Position numbers and translations under genes: made by a program. DNA of 64,000 bases from JAYYZW01 sp036339995 (GTDB taxonomy: Bacteria > Pseudomonadota > Gammaproteobacteria > Ga0077536). Within the stretch, counting starts at the first letter, position 1; every line of letters starts with the position of its first letter. The notes beneath the pieces are model-generated. The model was not told the origin of the DNA and made no database searches. It saw only the letters and a program-made list of their open reading frames with translations. Below, one piece after another: positions 7,461-16,723 of this stretch. The DNA lies in contig JAYYZW010000049.1 of assembly GCA_036339995.1 (NCBI GenBank), forward strand, positions 1 through 64,000, in the 5' to 3' direction.

Positions 7461-9134
7461 ATGGATAACGTCCGACTCTTGCTCGCCGTCGCTCTGGCGT
7501 TTATTTCTCTGCTTCTTTGGGAGGCCTGGCAGAAAGACTACGGCGTAATCGAAAGCGTTCCGGTAACCGCAGTTGCCGAGGACTTCCCTGCGGACGCGCC
7601 CCCATCCGATACCGAAGTGCCGACTCTTGATACACGGACGCCGGCAGCCGATACCAGTGAATCAACAACGCCACCTAAAATAGCCGTCGATGTAGCGGAC
7701 GAAGCTTCCGACGAAACGCCTCGAATCATCGTTGTGGAAACCGACGTCTTGGCGATGGATATTTCATCTGTCGGTGGCACTGTCGTGCGCGTTGCGCTGC
7801 TCGCGTATCCAATCCGCGCGGCCGCGCGGGACAAGGCAGTGGAACTACTGACAGAAAAGCCGGAAAACACCTTCATTTACCAGGGAGGACTTGCGGGTAG
7901 CGGGGCGGCGCCGAATCATCACGTTCATTATTCAATCGGTGAAACGTATCACCGGCTGGACGAAACCGATGATGAATTGGTCGTAAGCATGACCTGGAGT
8001 GATGTTGAAGGACACGAAGTAGAAAAGCGATTCAAATTCAAACGCGGCAGTTATCTCATCGATGTGGAATACGTATTGCGCAACGGCAGTGACAAACCGT
8101 GGCGTGTTTTCCAATATGAACAATTACAGCGCTCGGATGTGTCCGGACGAGATGGAATGGTTTATACGTTTACCGGTGCGGCCTTATCGACGCCAGAAAA
8201 ACGTTTCGAGAAATTCGACTACGACGATCTCGAAGACGCACCGATCGACGTGGCGGCGAACGATGCGTGGATCGGTGTAATGCAGCACTACTTCATCGCA
8301 GCGCTGATCCCACCGAAGAACGTTTCCTACCAGTATTACTCGAAGATTTTACCGGGCAGCCGCTACCTTGTTGGATTCGTAAGCCCACCTGCGGAAATCG
8401 CATCCGGGGCAACGGAAACACTGCGGAGTACCACGTATATCGGGCCTAAGCGCCACGATATCATCGAGCAGATCACACCCGGGCTTGAACTATCCGTCGA
8501 TTACGGCGTGTTGTGGTTTATCGCCAAACCCCTGTTTGTCGTACTCGAATACATTCACGGCCTTACGGGCAACTGGGGCTGGGGAATCATCATACTCACC
8601 TTGATTCTGAAGATCTTTTTCTACCCACTTTCGGCGGCCGGTTATCGTTCGATGGCGAACATGCGCAAGGTACAGCCGCGGTTGATCGCCCTACGCGACC
8701 GCTTTGCGAACGACAAAGCACAGTTGAACCAAGCGATGATGAAGCTGTACAAGGAAGAAAAAATCAATCCGCTGGGAGGATGTTTTCCCATCCTCATCCA
8801 GATACCCGTTTTCATCTCCCTGTACTGGGTGCTGCTCGAAAGCGTTGAGATTCGCCAGGCTCCTTTCGCGCTCTGGATCCATGATCTGTCCGAGAAGGAT
8901 CCGTTTTTCGTCCTTCCCTTGTTGATGGGGATCAGCATGTGGGTGCAGCAAAAACTCAATCCAGCACCGCTAGATCCGACGCAGGCCAAGGTCATGCAGA
9001 TACTGCCCTTCGTCTTCACTGGATTCTTCGCGTTCTTCCCCTCCGGACTCGTGCTTTACTGGTTGGTGAACAATATTCTTTCGATCGCGCAGCAATGGCG
9101 CATCACCCGAATAATCGAACGCGAACCGGGCTAG
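7461..9134 (+). CDS. yidC: Membrane protein insertase YidC
   Basis: 557-residue YidC/Oxa1-family insertase of the Gram-negative type. It has an N-terminal membrane anchor (LLLAVALAFISLLLWEAW), an acidic, low-complexity linker, a large periplasmic beta domain to about residue 340, and the five-helix insertase core (from GVLWFIAKPLFVVLEYIHGL onward, including NWGWGIIILTLILKIFFYPL and LGGCFPILIQIPVFISLYW). It inserts and folds inner-membrane proteins with or without SecYEG. It lies directly after rnpA, with the usual intervening yidD missing. Confidence 0.97.
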   Translation: MDNVRLLLAVALAFISLLLWEAWQKDYGVIESVPVTAVAEDFPADAPPSDTEVPTLDTRTPAADTSESTTPPKIAVDVADEASDETPRIIVVETDVLAMDISSVGGTVVRVALLAYPIRAAARDKAVELLTEKPENTFIYQGGLAGSGAAPNHHVHYSIGETYHRLDETDDELVVSMTWSDVEGHEVEKRFKFKRGSYLIDVEYVLRNGSDKPWRVFQYEQLQRSDVSGRDGMVYTFTGAALSTPEKRFEKFDYDDLEDAPIDVAANDAWIGVMQHYFIAALIPPKNVSYQYYSKILPGSRYLVGFVSPPAEIASGATETLRSTTYIGPKRHDIIEQITPGLELSVDYGVLWFIAKPLFVVLEYIHGLTGNWGWGIIILTLILKIFFYPLSAAGYRSMANMRKVQPRLIALRDRFANDKAQLNQAMMKLYKEEKINPLGGCFPILIQIPVFISLYWVLLESVEIRQAPFALWIHDLSEKDPFFVLPLLMGISMWVQQKLNPAPLDPTQAKVMQILPFVFTGFFAFFPSGLVLYWLVNNILSIAQQWRITRIIEREPG

Positions 9135-9412
9135 CTTCAATCCATTAGCACCCATCTCGAAATTATCTACGTGTGCGCCGGGAGCTCATCGCGCAGTTCA
9201 AAGTGCGACGAGCTTGGCAAACCATGAGCTGAACGGGCGGCGAGCAACGCCGAAATGCGCGTAAATAGCCTTAGGCCTCGGGTTGTGTCATGAAAACGCA
9301 CTGGCTTTGCTGCGGCGCTTGAACACAGCGGAACGCCGCCCTGTCGACTCGGTCGCACCCTTACGTTTTCAGGGCACAATCTACATGCGGATGATTTTGA
9401 GATAGGTTGTCG
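9135..9412. repeat. Degenerate repeat ending at mnmE (sister of 27238-27490)
   Basis: No intact gene lies in this 280-base gap. From about 9230 it aligns with the fis-purH gap. Shared blocks include CCGAAATGCG, GCGCTTGAACA, GACTCGG, CAGGGCAC(A/G)ATCTA(C/T)ATGCG (9370-9389) and TTTTG-rATAGGTT (9395-9408), which ends seven bases before the mnmE ATG. On the minus strand both copies encode a short stretch with a shared RISAL. This suggests remnants of one mobile or repeat element. The AGG in its end may serve as the mnmE ribosome-binding site. Confidence 0.65.
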
Positions 9413-9414
9413 TA

Positions 9415-10764
9415 ATGGCGGATGACACGATCGTCGCAATATCGACCCCGCCTGGCCGTAGCGGTATTGGTATCGTTCGCGTTTCCGGCGCCTTGACGCG
9501 TCATGTCGTGGCGAAGATCACCGGGGGCATTACAAAACCGCGTCAAGCAACTCTTCGCGATTTTATAGACGGCTCAGGTGAGATTATCGATCGTGGAATC
9601 GTAGTTCGCTTTGTCGCACCGCGGTCGTTCACCGGAGAAGACGTCGCCGAGTTTCATGCTCACGGAAGCCTCGTCGTACTCCAGCTCCTTTTCGAGGCGA
9701 TCTGCGCGCAGGGTGCGCGTCCTGCACGTCCGGGCGAATTCACCGAACGCGCTTTCCGGCACGGCAAGATAGATCTCGCTCAGGCCGAGGCGATCGCCGA
9801 TTTGATCAACTCACGATCGGTACGCGCGGCACGTTCGGCGATGCGGACGATGCGCGGAGAATTTTCCCGGCGGACGAACGCACTGATCGACAGACTTCAC
9901 GTTGCCCGCGCCCAGCTCGAAGCATCCATCGATTTTCCGGAAGATATCGCGCCTGCCGGTATCGTCGACGATCAAATCGCCGAAGTGACCGCCATTTGTG
10001 AAACCCTGCACAAGCTGGGGGCAGCGGGAAGACAGGGGGCAAGACTGAATACCGGTGTCGCAGTGGCCATCGTTGGCCCGCCGAACGTCGGTAAATCAAC
10101 GTTGATGAATGCTATCTCAGGTGAGGACAAGGCTATTGTCAGCGAGTTACCCGGCACGACCCGCGACGTAATAGAGTGTGACATCCTGATGCGCGACATT
10201 CCGATACGTCTGTACGACACCGCGGGCTTACGCGAAGCCGACAATCCGATTGAACGTGAAGGTATTGATCGCGCAAACAAGGTCATGTATGACGCCGACA
10301 TCTTGTTGATGATGACCGATACGGCCGAGGTCATTTCCGTCCATGATTTGCTGGCTAGTGAAAACCTGGACGACTTCGAGGACAAAACGGTTTTCGTCGT
10401 GCATAACAAGATCGATATCCTCGGACTGGACCCGGGTATCGAACAGATATCCGGGTCGACCCATGTGTTCGTCTCCGCACGGGTTCCGAGCGGACTCGAC
10501 TACCTGCGCCAAGCCGTTCTCGACGATATCGGTTTGGGACAAATCGAGGAGAACGAGTTTGTGGCGCGCGAACGGCACCTTGCGGCTCTGGCCGCGGCCT
10601 CGGCGGAGTTAGGAGGCGTGAATCGGCAAATGGTAAATGACTCACCGGAGATAGTGGCGGAATGTTACCGACGTGCCGCGCGGTATTTGAGCGAGATTTC
10701 GGGGGCGTATTCGACGGAGGACATGCTGGGCGAAATATTCTCACGTTTCTGCATAGGCAAGTGA
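9415..10764 (+). CDS. mnmE: tRNA modification GTPase MnmE
   Basis: 449-residue MnmE (TrmE). With MnmG it installs the 5-carboxymethylaminomethyl group on wobble uridine 34 of certain tRNAs. The N-terminal formyl-tetrahydrofolate-binding domain starts DDTIVAISTPPGRSGIGIVR. The G domain has GPPNVGKSTLMNAISG, the DTAGLR switch and NKID. The protein ends with the catalytic CIGK. Its order after yidC is conserved in Gammaproteobacteria. The 5' leader is made by a repeat element end (see 9135-9412). Confidence 0.97.
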   Translation: MADDTIVAISTPPGRSGIGIVRVSGALTRHVVAKITGGITKPRQATLRDFIDGSGEIIDRGIVVRFVAPRSFTGEDVAEFHAHGSLVVLQLLFEAICAQGARPARPGEFTERAFRHGKIDLAQAEAIADLINSRSVRAARSAMRTMRGEFSRRTNALIDRLHVARAQLEASIDFPEDIAPAGIVDDQIAEVTAICETLHKLGAAGRQGARLNTGVAVAIVGPPNVGKSTLMNAISGEDKAIVSELPGTTRDVIECDILMRDIPIRLYDTAGLREADNPIEREGIDRANKVMYDADILLMMTDTAEVISVHDLLASENLDDFEDKTVFVVHNKIDILGLDPGIEQISGSTHVFVSARVPSGLDYLRQAVLDDIGLGQIEENEFVARERHLAALAAASAELGGVNRQMVNDSPEIVAECYRRAARYLSEISGAYSTEDMLGEIFSRFCIGK

Positions 10765-10771
10765 TCACGTC

Positions 10772-11707
10772 GTGGTTGAAGTAAGGGGTCCTAAGCAAGA
10801 CGGGCGATTGCTCGTAATCACCTTGAGCAATATCGGGGACCTCGTCATGACCACGCCGGTGTTCGAGGCCTTGAGCCGGCAATATCCCGATTACCCGATC
10901 GATTGCCTCGCGGATGCGCGTTCCTGTGAACTGCTCGCTAGCGCGCCTTATATCGGCGAACTTTTCATACGAGACAAGCGCGCCGGCTGGTCTGCCCAGT
11001 TCGAGCTCGTCAAACGTCTGCGCGGCCGCCGCTACGTATTGATCGTCGATCTGCGAACCCCACTCATTCCCTACCTGCTGCGCGCCGAGCGCCGCTTGAT
11101 CAAACTTCGCACTGCTGTTCCAGGTATCCACGCGGTCGAAGAACATTTCGAGGTCGTTCGATCCGTATTACCGTCCGGCACCGAGATTCCGCCATGCCGA
11201 CTGCACCTCGCAGAGAGCGCACGTGTGCGTGCCGAAGAACTCCTCAGTGCGCTCCCCGGAAAATCCTGGCTGGCGGTAGCGCCGGGCGCGAACTGGCCGG
11301 GGAAAAAATGGCCCAACCGGCATTACCGGGAATTACTGCAAATGGCGGCCACGGCCTTCGACGGCGCGGTCATTCTGGGATCGGCCGACGATCAGCCCGA
11401 TTCTCGATCGCTGGAAGACCTCGACTTACCCGTGTGCAACCTGGTTGGGGTCACCGATCTACCAACGGCTTGCGCGGCGATCGCACGCGCTATGGCATTT
11501 GTCGGCAACGATTCCGGACTCGGTCACATGGCCGCGGCACTGTCGATACCAACGGTGACGGTATTTGGGCCCGGACGGCCCGAACGCTACCGTCCCTGGG
11601 GTCTTAGCGCGCATGTGGTCTTGGCCCCGGGCCGCCGCTTAGATCAGCTTTTGCCGGCCCAGGTGTTCGAAAGCCTGCGCACGCTTGCGCTCAGCACGGA
11701 AGCCTGA
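10772..11707 (+). CDS. Glycosyltransferase family 9 (heptosyltransferase-like)
   Basis: 311 residues with the GT9 layout. The N-terminal Rossmann half has LVITLSNIGDLVMTTPVFEAL, the standard opening of ADP-heptose:LPS heptosyltransferases. The C-terminal half has VAPGANWPGKKWP and the nucleotide-sugar site FVGNDSGLGHMAAALSIPTV. It probably adds a heptose or related sugar to the LPS inner core at the cytoplasmic membrane face. The exact acceptor cannot be told. A GTG start lies 7 bases after mnmE. It leads a rightward pair with the frameshifted GT4 gene. Confidence 0.85.
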   Translation: MVEVRGPKQDGRLLVITLSNIGDLVMTTPVFEALSRQYPDYPIDCLADARSCELLASAPYIGELFIRDKRAGWSAQFELVKRLRGRRYVLIVDLRTPLIPYLLRAERRLIKLRTAVPGIHAVEEHFEVVRSVLPSGTEIPPCRLHLAESARVRAEELLSALPGKSWLAVAPGANWPGKKWPNRHYRELLQMAATAFDGAVILGSADDQPDSRSLEDLDLPVCNLVGVTDLPTACAAIARAMAFVGNDSGLGHMAAALSIPTVTVFGPGRPERYRPWGLSAHVVLAPGRRLDQLLPAQVFESLRTLALSTEA

Positions 11708-11712
11708 CGCCA

Positions 11713-12746
11713 ATGCGAGTGGCGCAGATCATGCTGGCAAAACGTTTCGGCGGCGCCGAGCGTTCTTTCGTTGATTTGACCATCGGACTCGCCGAACGTG
11801 GTTTGCAGGTCCTTGCGATCGGCGATCCGCGCGGTGAGGCGCTGGAAAAACTACCGCGTCATTCAAACATTCAATGCGCGCGGGTTAAGTGTCGTGGTGT
11901 GTGGGATTGGCTTTGCAGTTTTCGAATCAAGCAGCACTTGGTGCGCTTCGCTCCCGACCTCGTGCAAACGCATCTTGCGCGGGCTGCACACCTCGGGGGA
12001 CGTGCCGCACACGGCGCGGCGCCGACACTGGCGAAAACGCACAATTTGGTGAATCTCAATTATTACCGTTACATCGATAGCTTGGTTGCGACCACGAACG
12101 AACAGCAGACCTACCTTCTCGATAACGGGATCCCGGCGACAGCAATCGTGAAAATACCCAATTTCTGTGCGTTCGAACCGACCGCTGGCGCCACGCGCGC
12201 GGCGGGCGAAGACCTCGTGATCAAGTCGCTCGGACGTTTCGTCGAAAAAAAGGCTTTGATCTTTTGTTGCACGCCTTCGCGCGCGTTCTTATCAGCGGTG
12301 TCGATGCGCGGCTCGAGATCGCGGGCGCCGGGCCGCAGGGACGCGTCCTGGGAGCACTTGCCGGCGAACTCGAAATACTCGACAAAGTGAGCTTCCCCGG
12401 ATGGACCGATGATGTGCAGAGTTTTCTTTCAAACGCGCATGTCTTCGTTCTGCCGTCACGGGAAGAACCATTCGGTATTGCGCTGCTCGAAGCGATGGCC
12501 TGCGGCGTACCCATTGTATCCTCGCGTACGAGCGGTCCGCTCGAAGTGTTGAATGAGGAAACGGCGCTGCTCGTCGATCGCGATGACCCGGAAAGCCTCG
12601 CCCGCGCAATCACCGACATCGCGCGTGATCCCCACGCAGCGGCCAAGCGGGCACGCGAAGCACAACGGCGATTCAGCGAGAATTTCGATGCGAAGACGGT
12701 TATCGACCGCTACCTTGAGGTCTACGAAGATCTCACAAAGCAGTAA
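11713..12746 (+). pseudogene. Glycosyltransferase family 4, one-base frameshift at an A7 run
   Basis: Both halves of a GT4 enzyme are present in different frames. The N-terminal half (MRVAQIMLAKRFGGAERSFV to VIKSLGRFVEKK) stops being sensible at 12251. The C-terminal half resumes as FDLLLHAF...LEIAGAGPQG...VFVLPSREEPFGIALLEAMACGVPIV in the other frame to 12746. The junction is a run of seven A at 12245-12251 where eight would keep the frame (VEKKGFDLLLHAF). Such a tract could be a sequencing error, a real knockout, or a slippage site giving some full-length product. It probably acts in LPS or surface-glycan assembly with its neighbours. Confidence 0.8.
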
Positions 12747-12791
12747 AACAAGATAACGGCAACACCGGGTGTATCTACCCGCTCATCAAGC

Positions 12792-13757
12792 TCACAAGAG
12801 GTTTTCGGCGACGAGCCGCGCATGGACGAGGTCCGCTGGAATTGACGCAAGACAGTCGGCAGACGCCCGGCTGTTGTCGGCCGGATCGTATTCAACGCAG
12901 GCGATGACGCGATCGACCTGGCCGAGCGCATGATTACGGTGCCAGTCGCTCGGCCCGAACAAGCCGAACACCGGAATACGTGATGCGGAAAGCACGTGCA
13001 TCGGGCCGGAGTCGTTGGTGACGGCGAAGCGCGCGTGTTCGCCGAGCGCGGCGATCTCGGTGACGCTGAATTCCCCTGTTGCATCGATTCCGGTGGTCGC
13101 CGCGAGTTTGGCATTGCGCTCGCGATCCGGTTCACCTCCGATCCATACGATGCGCATTCCGCTGTCGGCAATTCGCTCGGCCAGGGTCGCGAAATGCGGC
13201 CAGATCTTGTCACGGCGCGCGATGCTTGCGCCCGCATGCAGGATGGCGAAGCGGTCGTCGCCGAGGTGATTCGAATCTAGCCAGTGTTCAACGCGGTGCT
13301 GTTCGTCTTTGCCGCGCGGGAGCATGGGCGTACGATCGACTTCAGAGATCCCGGCACTGGCAAGAACCGCCACCATGCGATCGAAGATATGACATTGTCC
13401 ATGCCAGGCGTTCGGCGGGTGATGGGTATTGGGGTATCTGTTATGGTTGCCGACGCGTTCAGGCGAGCCGGATAATGCACACCAGATGGCCGTTCGATCG
13501 TTACCTTGCAAATCGTAGATACGATCGAACTCAGCCTGACGTAACCAGCGGACGAGCTTGAACATAGTGCGCCAGCCGCGGCGGGGAAACGATGCGACCT
13601 TTAGATTCGGCCATGCGTCGAATAACGGCGCGAACGCCGGCGTCGTCAGCAAGTGAAGTTCTGCGTTCTGATGAAATTTCTGAATGGCGTCTATCAGCGG
13701 CGTCGACATGACCACGTCGCCCAGCGCACCCAGTTTGATCACGAGGATACGGTTCAT
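12792..13757 (-). CDS. Glycosyltransferase family 9 (heptosyltransferase-like)
   Basis: 321-residue GT9 protein. It starts MNRILVIKLGALGDVVMSTP, the family's N-terminal motif, and has AILHAGASIARRDKIWP and FAVTNDSGPMHVLSASRIPVFGLFGPSDW in the C-terminal nucleotide-sugar domain. It is likely a second heptosyltransferase or relative for LPS core synthesis. It is transcribed against the preceding GT4 gene and divergently from the sulfotransferase gene, so this cluster is not one operon. It shows only distant resemblance to the GT9 protein at 10772, so it is not a recent duplicate. Confidence 0.85.
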   Translation of the reverse strand: MNRILVIKLGALGDVVMSTPLIDAIQKFHQNAELHLLTTPAFAPLFDAWPNLKVASFPRRGWRTMFKLVRWLRQAEFDRIYDLQGNDRTAIWCALSGSPERVGNHNRYPNTHHPPNAWHGQCHIFDRMVAVLASAGISEVDRTPMLPRGKDEQHRVEHWLDSNHLGDDRFAILHAGASIARRDKIWPHFATLAERIADSGMRIVWIGGEPDRERNAKLAATTGIDATGEFSVTEIAALGEHARFAVTNDSGPMHVLSASRIPVFGLFGPSDWHRNHALGQVDRVIACVEYDPADNSRASADCLASIPADLVHARLVAENLL

Positions 13758-13811
13758 CGTGACGCCGGCCGCTTCATGTCCGCGTCACGACTCGCGCACG
13801 ACTGATCCGGC

Positions 13812-14627
13812 ATGCTAGATCCACGACGGTTGATCGCCTGTTTTCGACTGCATACCTGGCGTAGAAACCTGGGTAACTTCGCGTTGATCAAGCATCGGCA
13901 TAACGTCGGACATCTGCTGAGCATGCATCAATCCGGTACTCATTGGCTCAAGTTCATGTTGGCCAATGCATTATCTCATCAATACGGGACGCCGCCGCCG
14001 GCCTACAATCATGCCAATGACATCATCGGCGGACCGAAGGATCTACCGCGCTATCCGCAGCTGCCCCGGATCATCGCCAGTCATACGATCGCGCACCCGT
14101 TGCTCAGATTCGAAAGCGTTCACGGACTCTGCAAGCTGCCGCGCTACGTCGTTCTGGTGCGCGACATCAGGGCGGCCCTGGCGTCGAACTACACTAAGTG
14201 GCGGAGCTCTTATGGGGTGTCATTTTCGGAATATCTCGCGGGGGATCCGCGCGGTCGCAAGTTTAACAGCGACCTGTGGTGGTCGCTACGTTTCCTCAAT
14301 AGCTGGGGCGAAGTCCTGGAAAATGTACCGAGGCGGGTGACCGTGATTCACTACGAAACGCTGGAAAACGACGCGTCGGGCGAACTCGAACGCATCGCGC
14401 ACGACCTCGATCTAGACCTCTCGCAGGCGGCCATTGAACATGGTGTCGCGGTCTCGACTCGCCCGTTGATGCAGGAAAAAGACGATCCGCGGCGCCCGTC
14501 GGGCGCCGTACGATCGGCAACGTCCGATCCACACGCATTTTTCGATGCGGCGGGAAAAGCGTTCCTCGTCGAGGTCTTAACCGCATGTCTGCGCCATGAT
14601 TTCGGCTACGATTACAGCCGTTGGTGA
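13812..14627 (+). CDS. Sulfotransferase-domain protein
   Basis: 271 residues. Near residues 36-49 it has SMHQSGTHWLKFML, which fits the 5'-phosphosulfate-binding loop of PAPS-dependent sulfotransferases. YVVLVRDIRAALASNYTKW, about 75 residues later, fits the 3'-phosphate-binding motif (RDIR...S). No signal peptide is seen. Its place among LPS glycosyltransferases suggests sulfation of a surface glycan or lipid, which is inference. The 3' end overlaps the opposite-strand GT4 gene by 16 bases, so the two genes converge tightly. Confidence 0.75.
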   Translation: MLDPRRLIACFRLHTWRRNLGNFALIKHRHNVGHLLSMHQSGTHWLKFMLANALSHQYGTPPPAYNHANDIIGGPKDLPRYPQLPRIIASHTIAHPLLRFESVHGLCKLPRYVVLVRDIRAALASNYTKWRSSYGVSFSEYLAGDPRGRKFNSDLWWSLRFLNSWGEVLENVPRRVTVIHYETLENDASGELERIAHDLDLDLSQAAIEHGVAVSTRPLMQEKDDPRRPSGAVRSATSDPHAFFDAAGKAFLVEVLTACLRHDFGYDYSRW

Positions 14628-15715
14628 TGCAGCAAGCGCTGGTAGACGGACAGCGTGGCGTCCTGCATCCGCGCGAGCGTATAAGGATGCTCCCGCGGTA
14701 ACGGCGTCCGGGATTTAAGGAGTTGCGCCGTGAGGTCGGCGGCCGCCGCCACGTCGCCCACGTCTACAAGCCCCGGCGGAAAAATACGCTTTAGAATTTC
14801 CGCAGTTCCGCCGTGTTCGAAACCGATCACCGGCGTGCCCAGGCTCAAAGCCTCCACGGTCGTGCGTCCGAAGGCTTCCGGCTCCCGTGTCAGTGAATAG
14901 GCGATGTCGGATATCGCGAGGATCTCGCGGAGATCGCGCCGGTGCCCCAGGAAAGTGATATCCCGTGCTAGCCCCAATCGCTGGACGGTGTGTTTGAGTT
15001 CATCTTCGAAAGATCCCCGGCCTCGATGTGCAGCTCCCGCGAGGAGGCCATGCACGTGTGCATCGCGGCGGCGTAATCGCGCGATCATTTCGATGAAGTC
15101 GAGCTGGCCCTTCCAGCGGGTGAGGCGCGCCGGCAAGGTTAACAGGGCTTTTCCGGCCAGGGCCGGGTATTCGGCGTGCCAGGCCGACATCCATTCCGTC
15201 GGCGGCGTGTATTCTAGATGGAATTTATTTCGGTCGACCCCACGGGGGATCACCTCGATACGGCGAGCCTCGATCCTCGGGTACGAGTCGACGATGTAAC
15301 GCTTGATGAATTCTGATATCGCGATCACGATTTCTCCGGTGACCATGATGCGGCTGTAAGGATTAACGCTGTAAGGACCGTGAACAGTCGTCACCCAGGC
15401 CGGCCGCGCGACGTCGCTCAGGCGCTTGCAGGCCAGATGTCCCAGCCACGCGGGAAGCCGGGAACGTGCATGCACGATGTCGACATGCCGTTCGACGATG
15501 AGCTTGCGTAGAGCGCGGACGTGTCGGAGGCTCCCGATCCGCTTCTCGCCGATCGCTAAGGGGATGTGCTCGGCACCGCAGCTCTCGAGTTCCTCGACCA
15601 GTCGGCCCGGCGCGCAGACGACCAGCGCGCGGTATCCAGCGCGGCATAGCGCGTCTGCGATCTCGATCGTGCCGCGCTCGACGCCGCCGACCTCGAGTTC
15701 GGGCAGTAGCTGCAT
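14612..15715 (-). CDS. Glycosyltransferase family 4
   Basis: GT4 enzyme of about 367 residues. It opens MQLLPELEVGGVERGTIEIA, has PARLTRWKGQLDFIEMIARL in the middle and the donor-site segment EPEAFGRTTVEALSLGTPVIGFEHGG near the C-terminus, with the EX7E-type pair. The ATG at 15715 starts just before the conserved motif. An in-frame ATG at 15772 would add 19 residues and overlap the upstream ELM1-type gene by 37 bases. The substrate is unknown, but LPS core or surface polysaccharide is likely from context. It is co-oriented with the ELM1-type and ilvE genes. Confidence 0.85.
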   Translation of the reverse strand: MQLLPELEVGGVERGTIEIADALCRAGYRALVVCAPGRLVEELESCGAEHIPLAIGEKRIGSLRHVRALRKLIVERHVDIVHARSRLPAWLGHLACKRLSDVARPAWVTTVHGPYSVNPYSRIMVTGEIVIAISEFIKRYIVDSYPRIEARRIEVIPRGVDRNKFHLEYTPPTEWMSAWHAEYPALAGKALLTLPARLTRWKGQLDFIEMIARLRRRDAHVHGLLAGAAHRGRGSFEDELKHTVQRLGLARDITFLGHRRDLREILAISDIAYSLTREPEAFGRTTVEALSLGTPVIGFEHGGTAEILKRIFPPGLVDVGDVAAAADLTAQLLKSRTPLPREHPYTLARMQDATLSVYQRLLHHQRL

Positions 15716-15735
15716 GACGGTCAAGGGGTGCGCGA

Positions 15736-16674
15736 TCAAGCCGAGCGTTTCCCGCCGCCGATCTCCGGCCATAGCTTGAGAATGATATCGGCGCAGCGAC
15801 CCGCTTCGCTAAACGGCGTTTCATCGAGCTCCATGTCGCCGTGCCGCGCCCATTCGGCCAGGGTCGCGACCCTCCCCGCCGCTTTGAGTTCCTCGGCAAC
15901 GCCGGTGATGCGATCGCGCCGTTTGGCGGGGACGTCGATGATGCCGACTTTCGCACCTGCCGTTAGGGCCTCGTAGATCATGGCGACGCTGTCACCGCTA
16001 ACCCAGACATAACGCGAACGCCCCAGCGCTTCGGGCAGCCAGGCGCTGGTTGTCTTCGCGTTTGGCACGAAACGCGCGTTAGTACGCGACAGCGCCGACA
16101 TTGCCGCACCGAGATCCTGAGGCGAGCGCCTCGAGTCCGAGATCTGCCAGGTGATCTCCAGTCGCCGATCGACGATGGCGAGGACGTCGCGCACCACCGC
16201 GGGTGTATCCCAGGCGTGATGCGACGAGGGGCCGCCCAGTAGAATGAGCCCGCGATCCCGACGCCGATTCGACGTCCTCTCCATCGGGTTCAGCGGACCG
16301 TCGCTGACGATGAGCTTGGTGCTCTCCTTGGGCCGGTCATGCCTGGGAACGATGCAGAGATCGAACCATGCCGGTGGTAATGCCGGGTGCATGAGATAGA
16401 CGGCGCGGCCGCCGCGCGCCCTGCGGGCGGTCAGAAGCGGCCACTGGCACGCACCACCTGCGCCGATGATCAATACGGGGGTCGGCAACCGGTCGCCGCG
16501 ATGAAAAGTGCCGCTACAGAATTCCATGAAACCGCGCGCGCGCGATGGGGGAACGGCGATCGTGTCGACCTCGACCTTTACCCGTGAAGCGAGCGCCTTC
16601 GCGAGCCCTTCGGTCTGTCGTTCGTGGCCTCGTTTGCCGTCGGTCAGGCGCCAAATTACGGTGCTTTGCTCCAT
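15736..16674 (-). CDS. ELM1/GtrOC1-family putative glycosyltransferase
   Basis: 312 residues matching the family annotated as mitochondrial fission ELM1-like (DUF1022). It opens IWRLTDGKRGHERQTEGLAKAL, has LLGGPSSHHAWD in the middle and YVWVSGDSVAMIYEALTAGAKVGI near the end. In bacteria this family occurs in LPS gene clusters and is thought to be a GT-B-like glycosyltransferase, though the reaction is not firmly established. The gene sits between ilvE and a GT4 gene on the same strand, with small gaps or overlaps, so co-transcription is likely. Confidence 0.8.
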   Translation of the reverse strand: MEQSTVIWRLTDGKRGHERQTEGLAKALASRVKVEVDTIAVPPSRARGFMEFCSGTFHRGDRLPTPVLIIGAGGACQWPLLTARRARGGRAVYLMHPALPPAWFDLCIVPRHDRPKESTKLIVSDGPLNPMERTSNRRRDRGLILLGGPSSHHAWDTPAVVRDVLAIVDRRLEITWQISDSRRSPQDLGAAMSALSRTNARFVPNAKTTSAWLPEALGRSRYVWVSGDSVAMIYEALTAGAKVGIIDVPAKRRDRITGVAEELKAAGRVATLAEWARHGDMELDETPFSEAGRCADIILKLWPEIGGGKRSA

Positions 16675-16723
16675 TGTCGATCCCGCGTCGGGCTCAACGC
16701 TTAACGTCCCGTCCCGCTAGATG

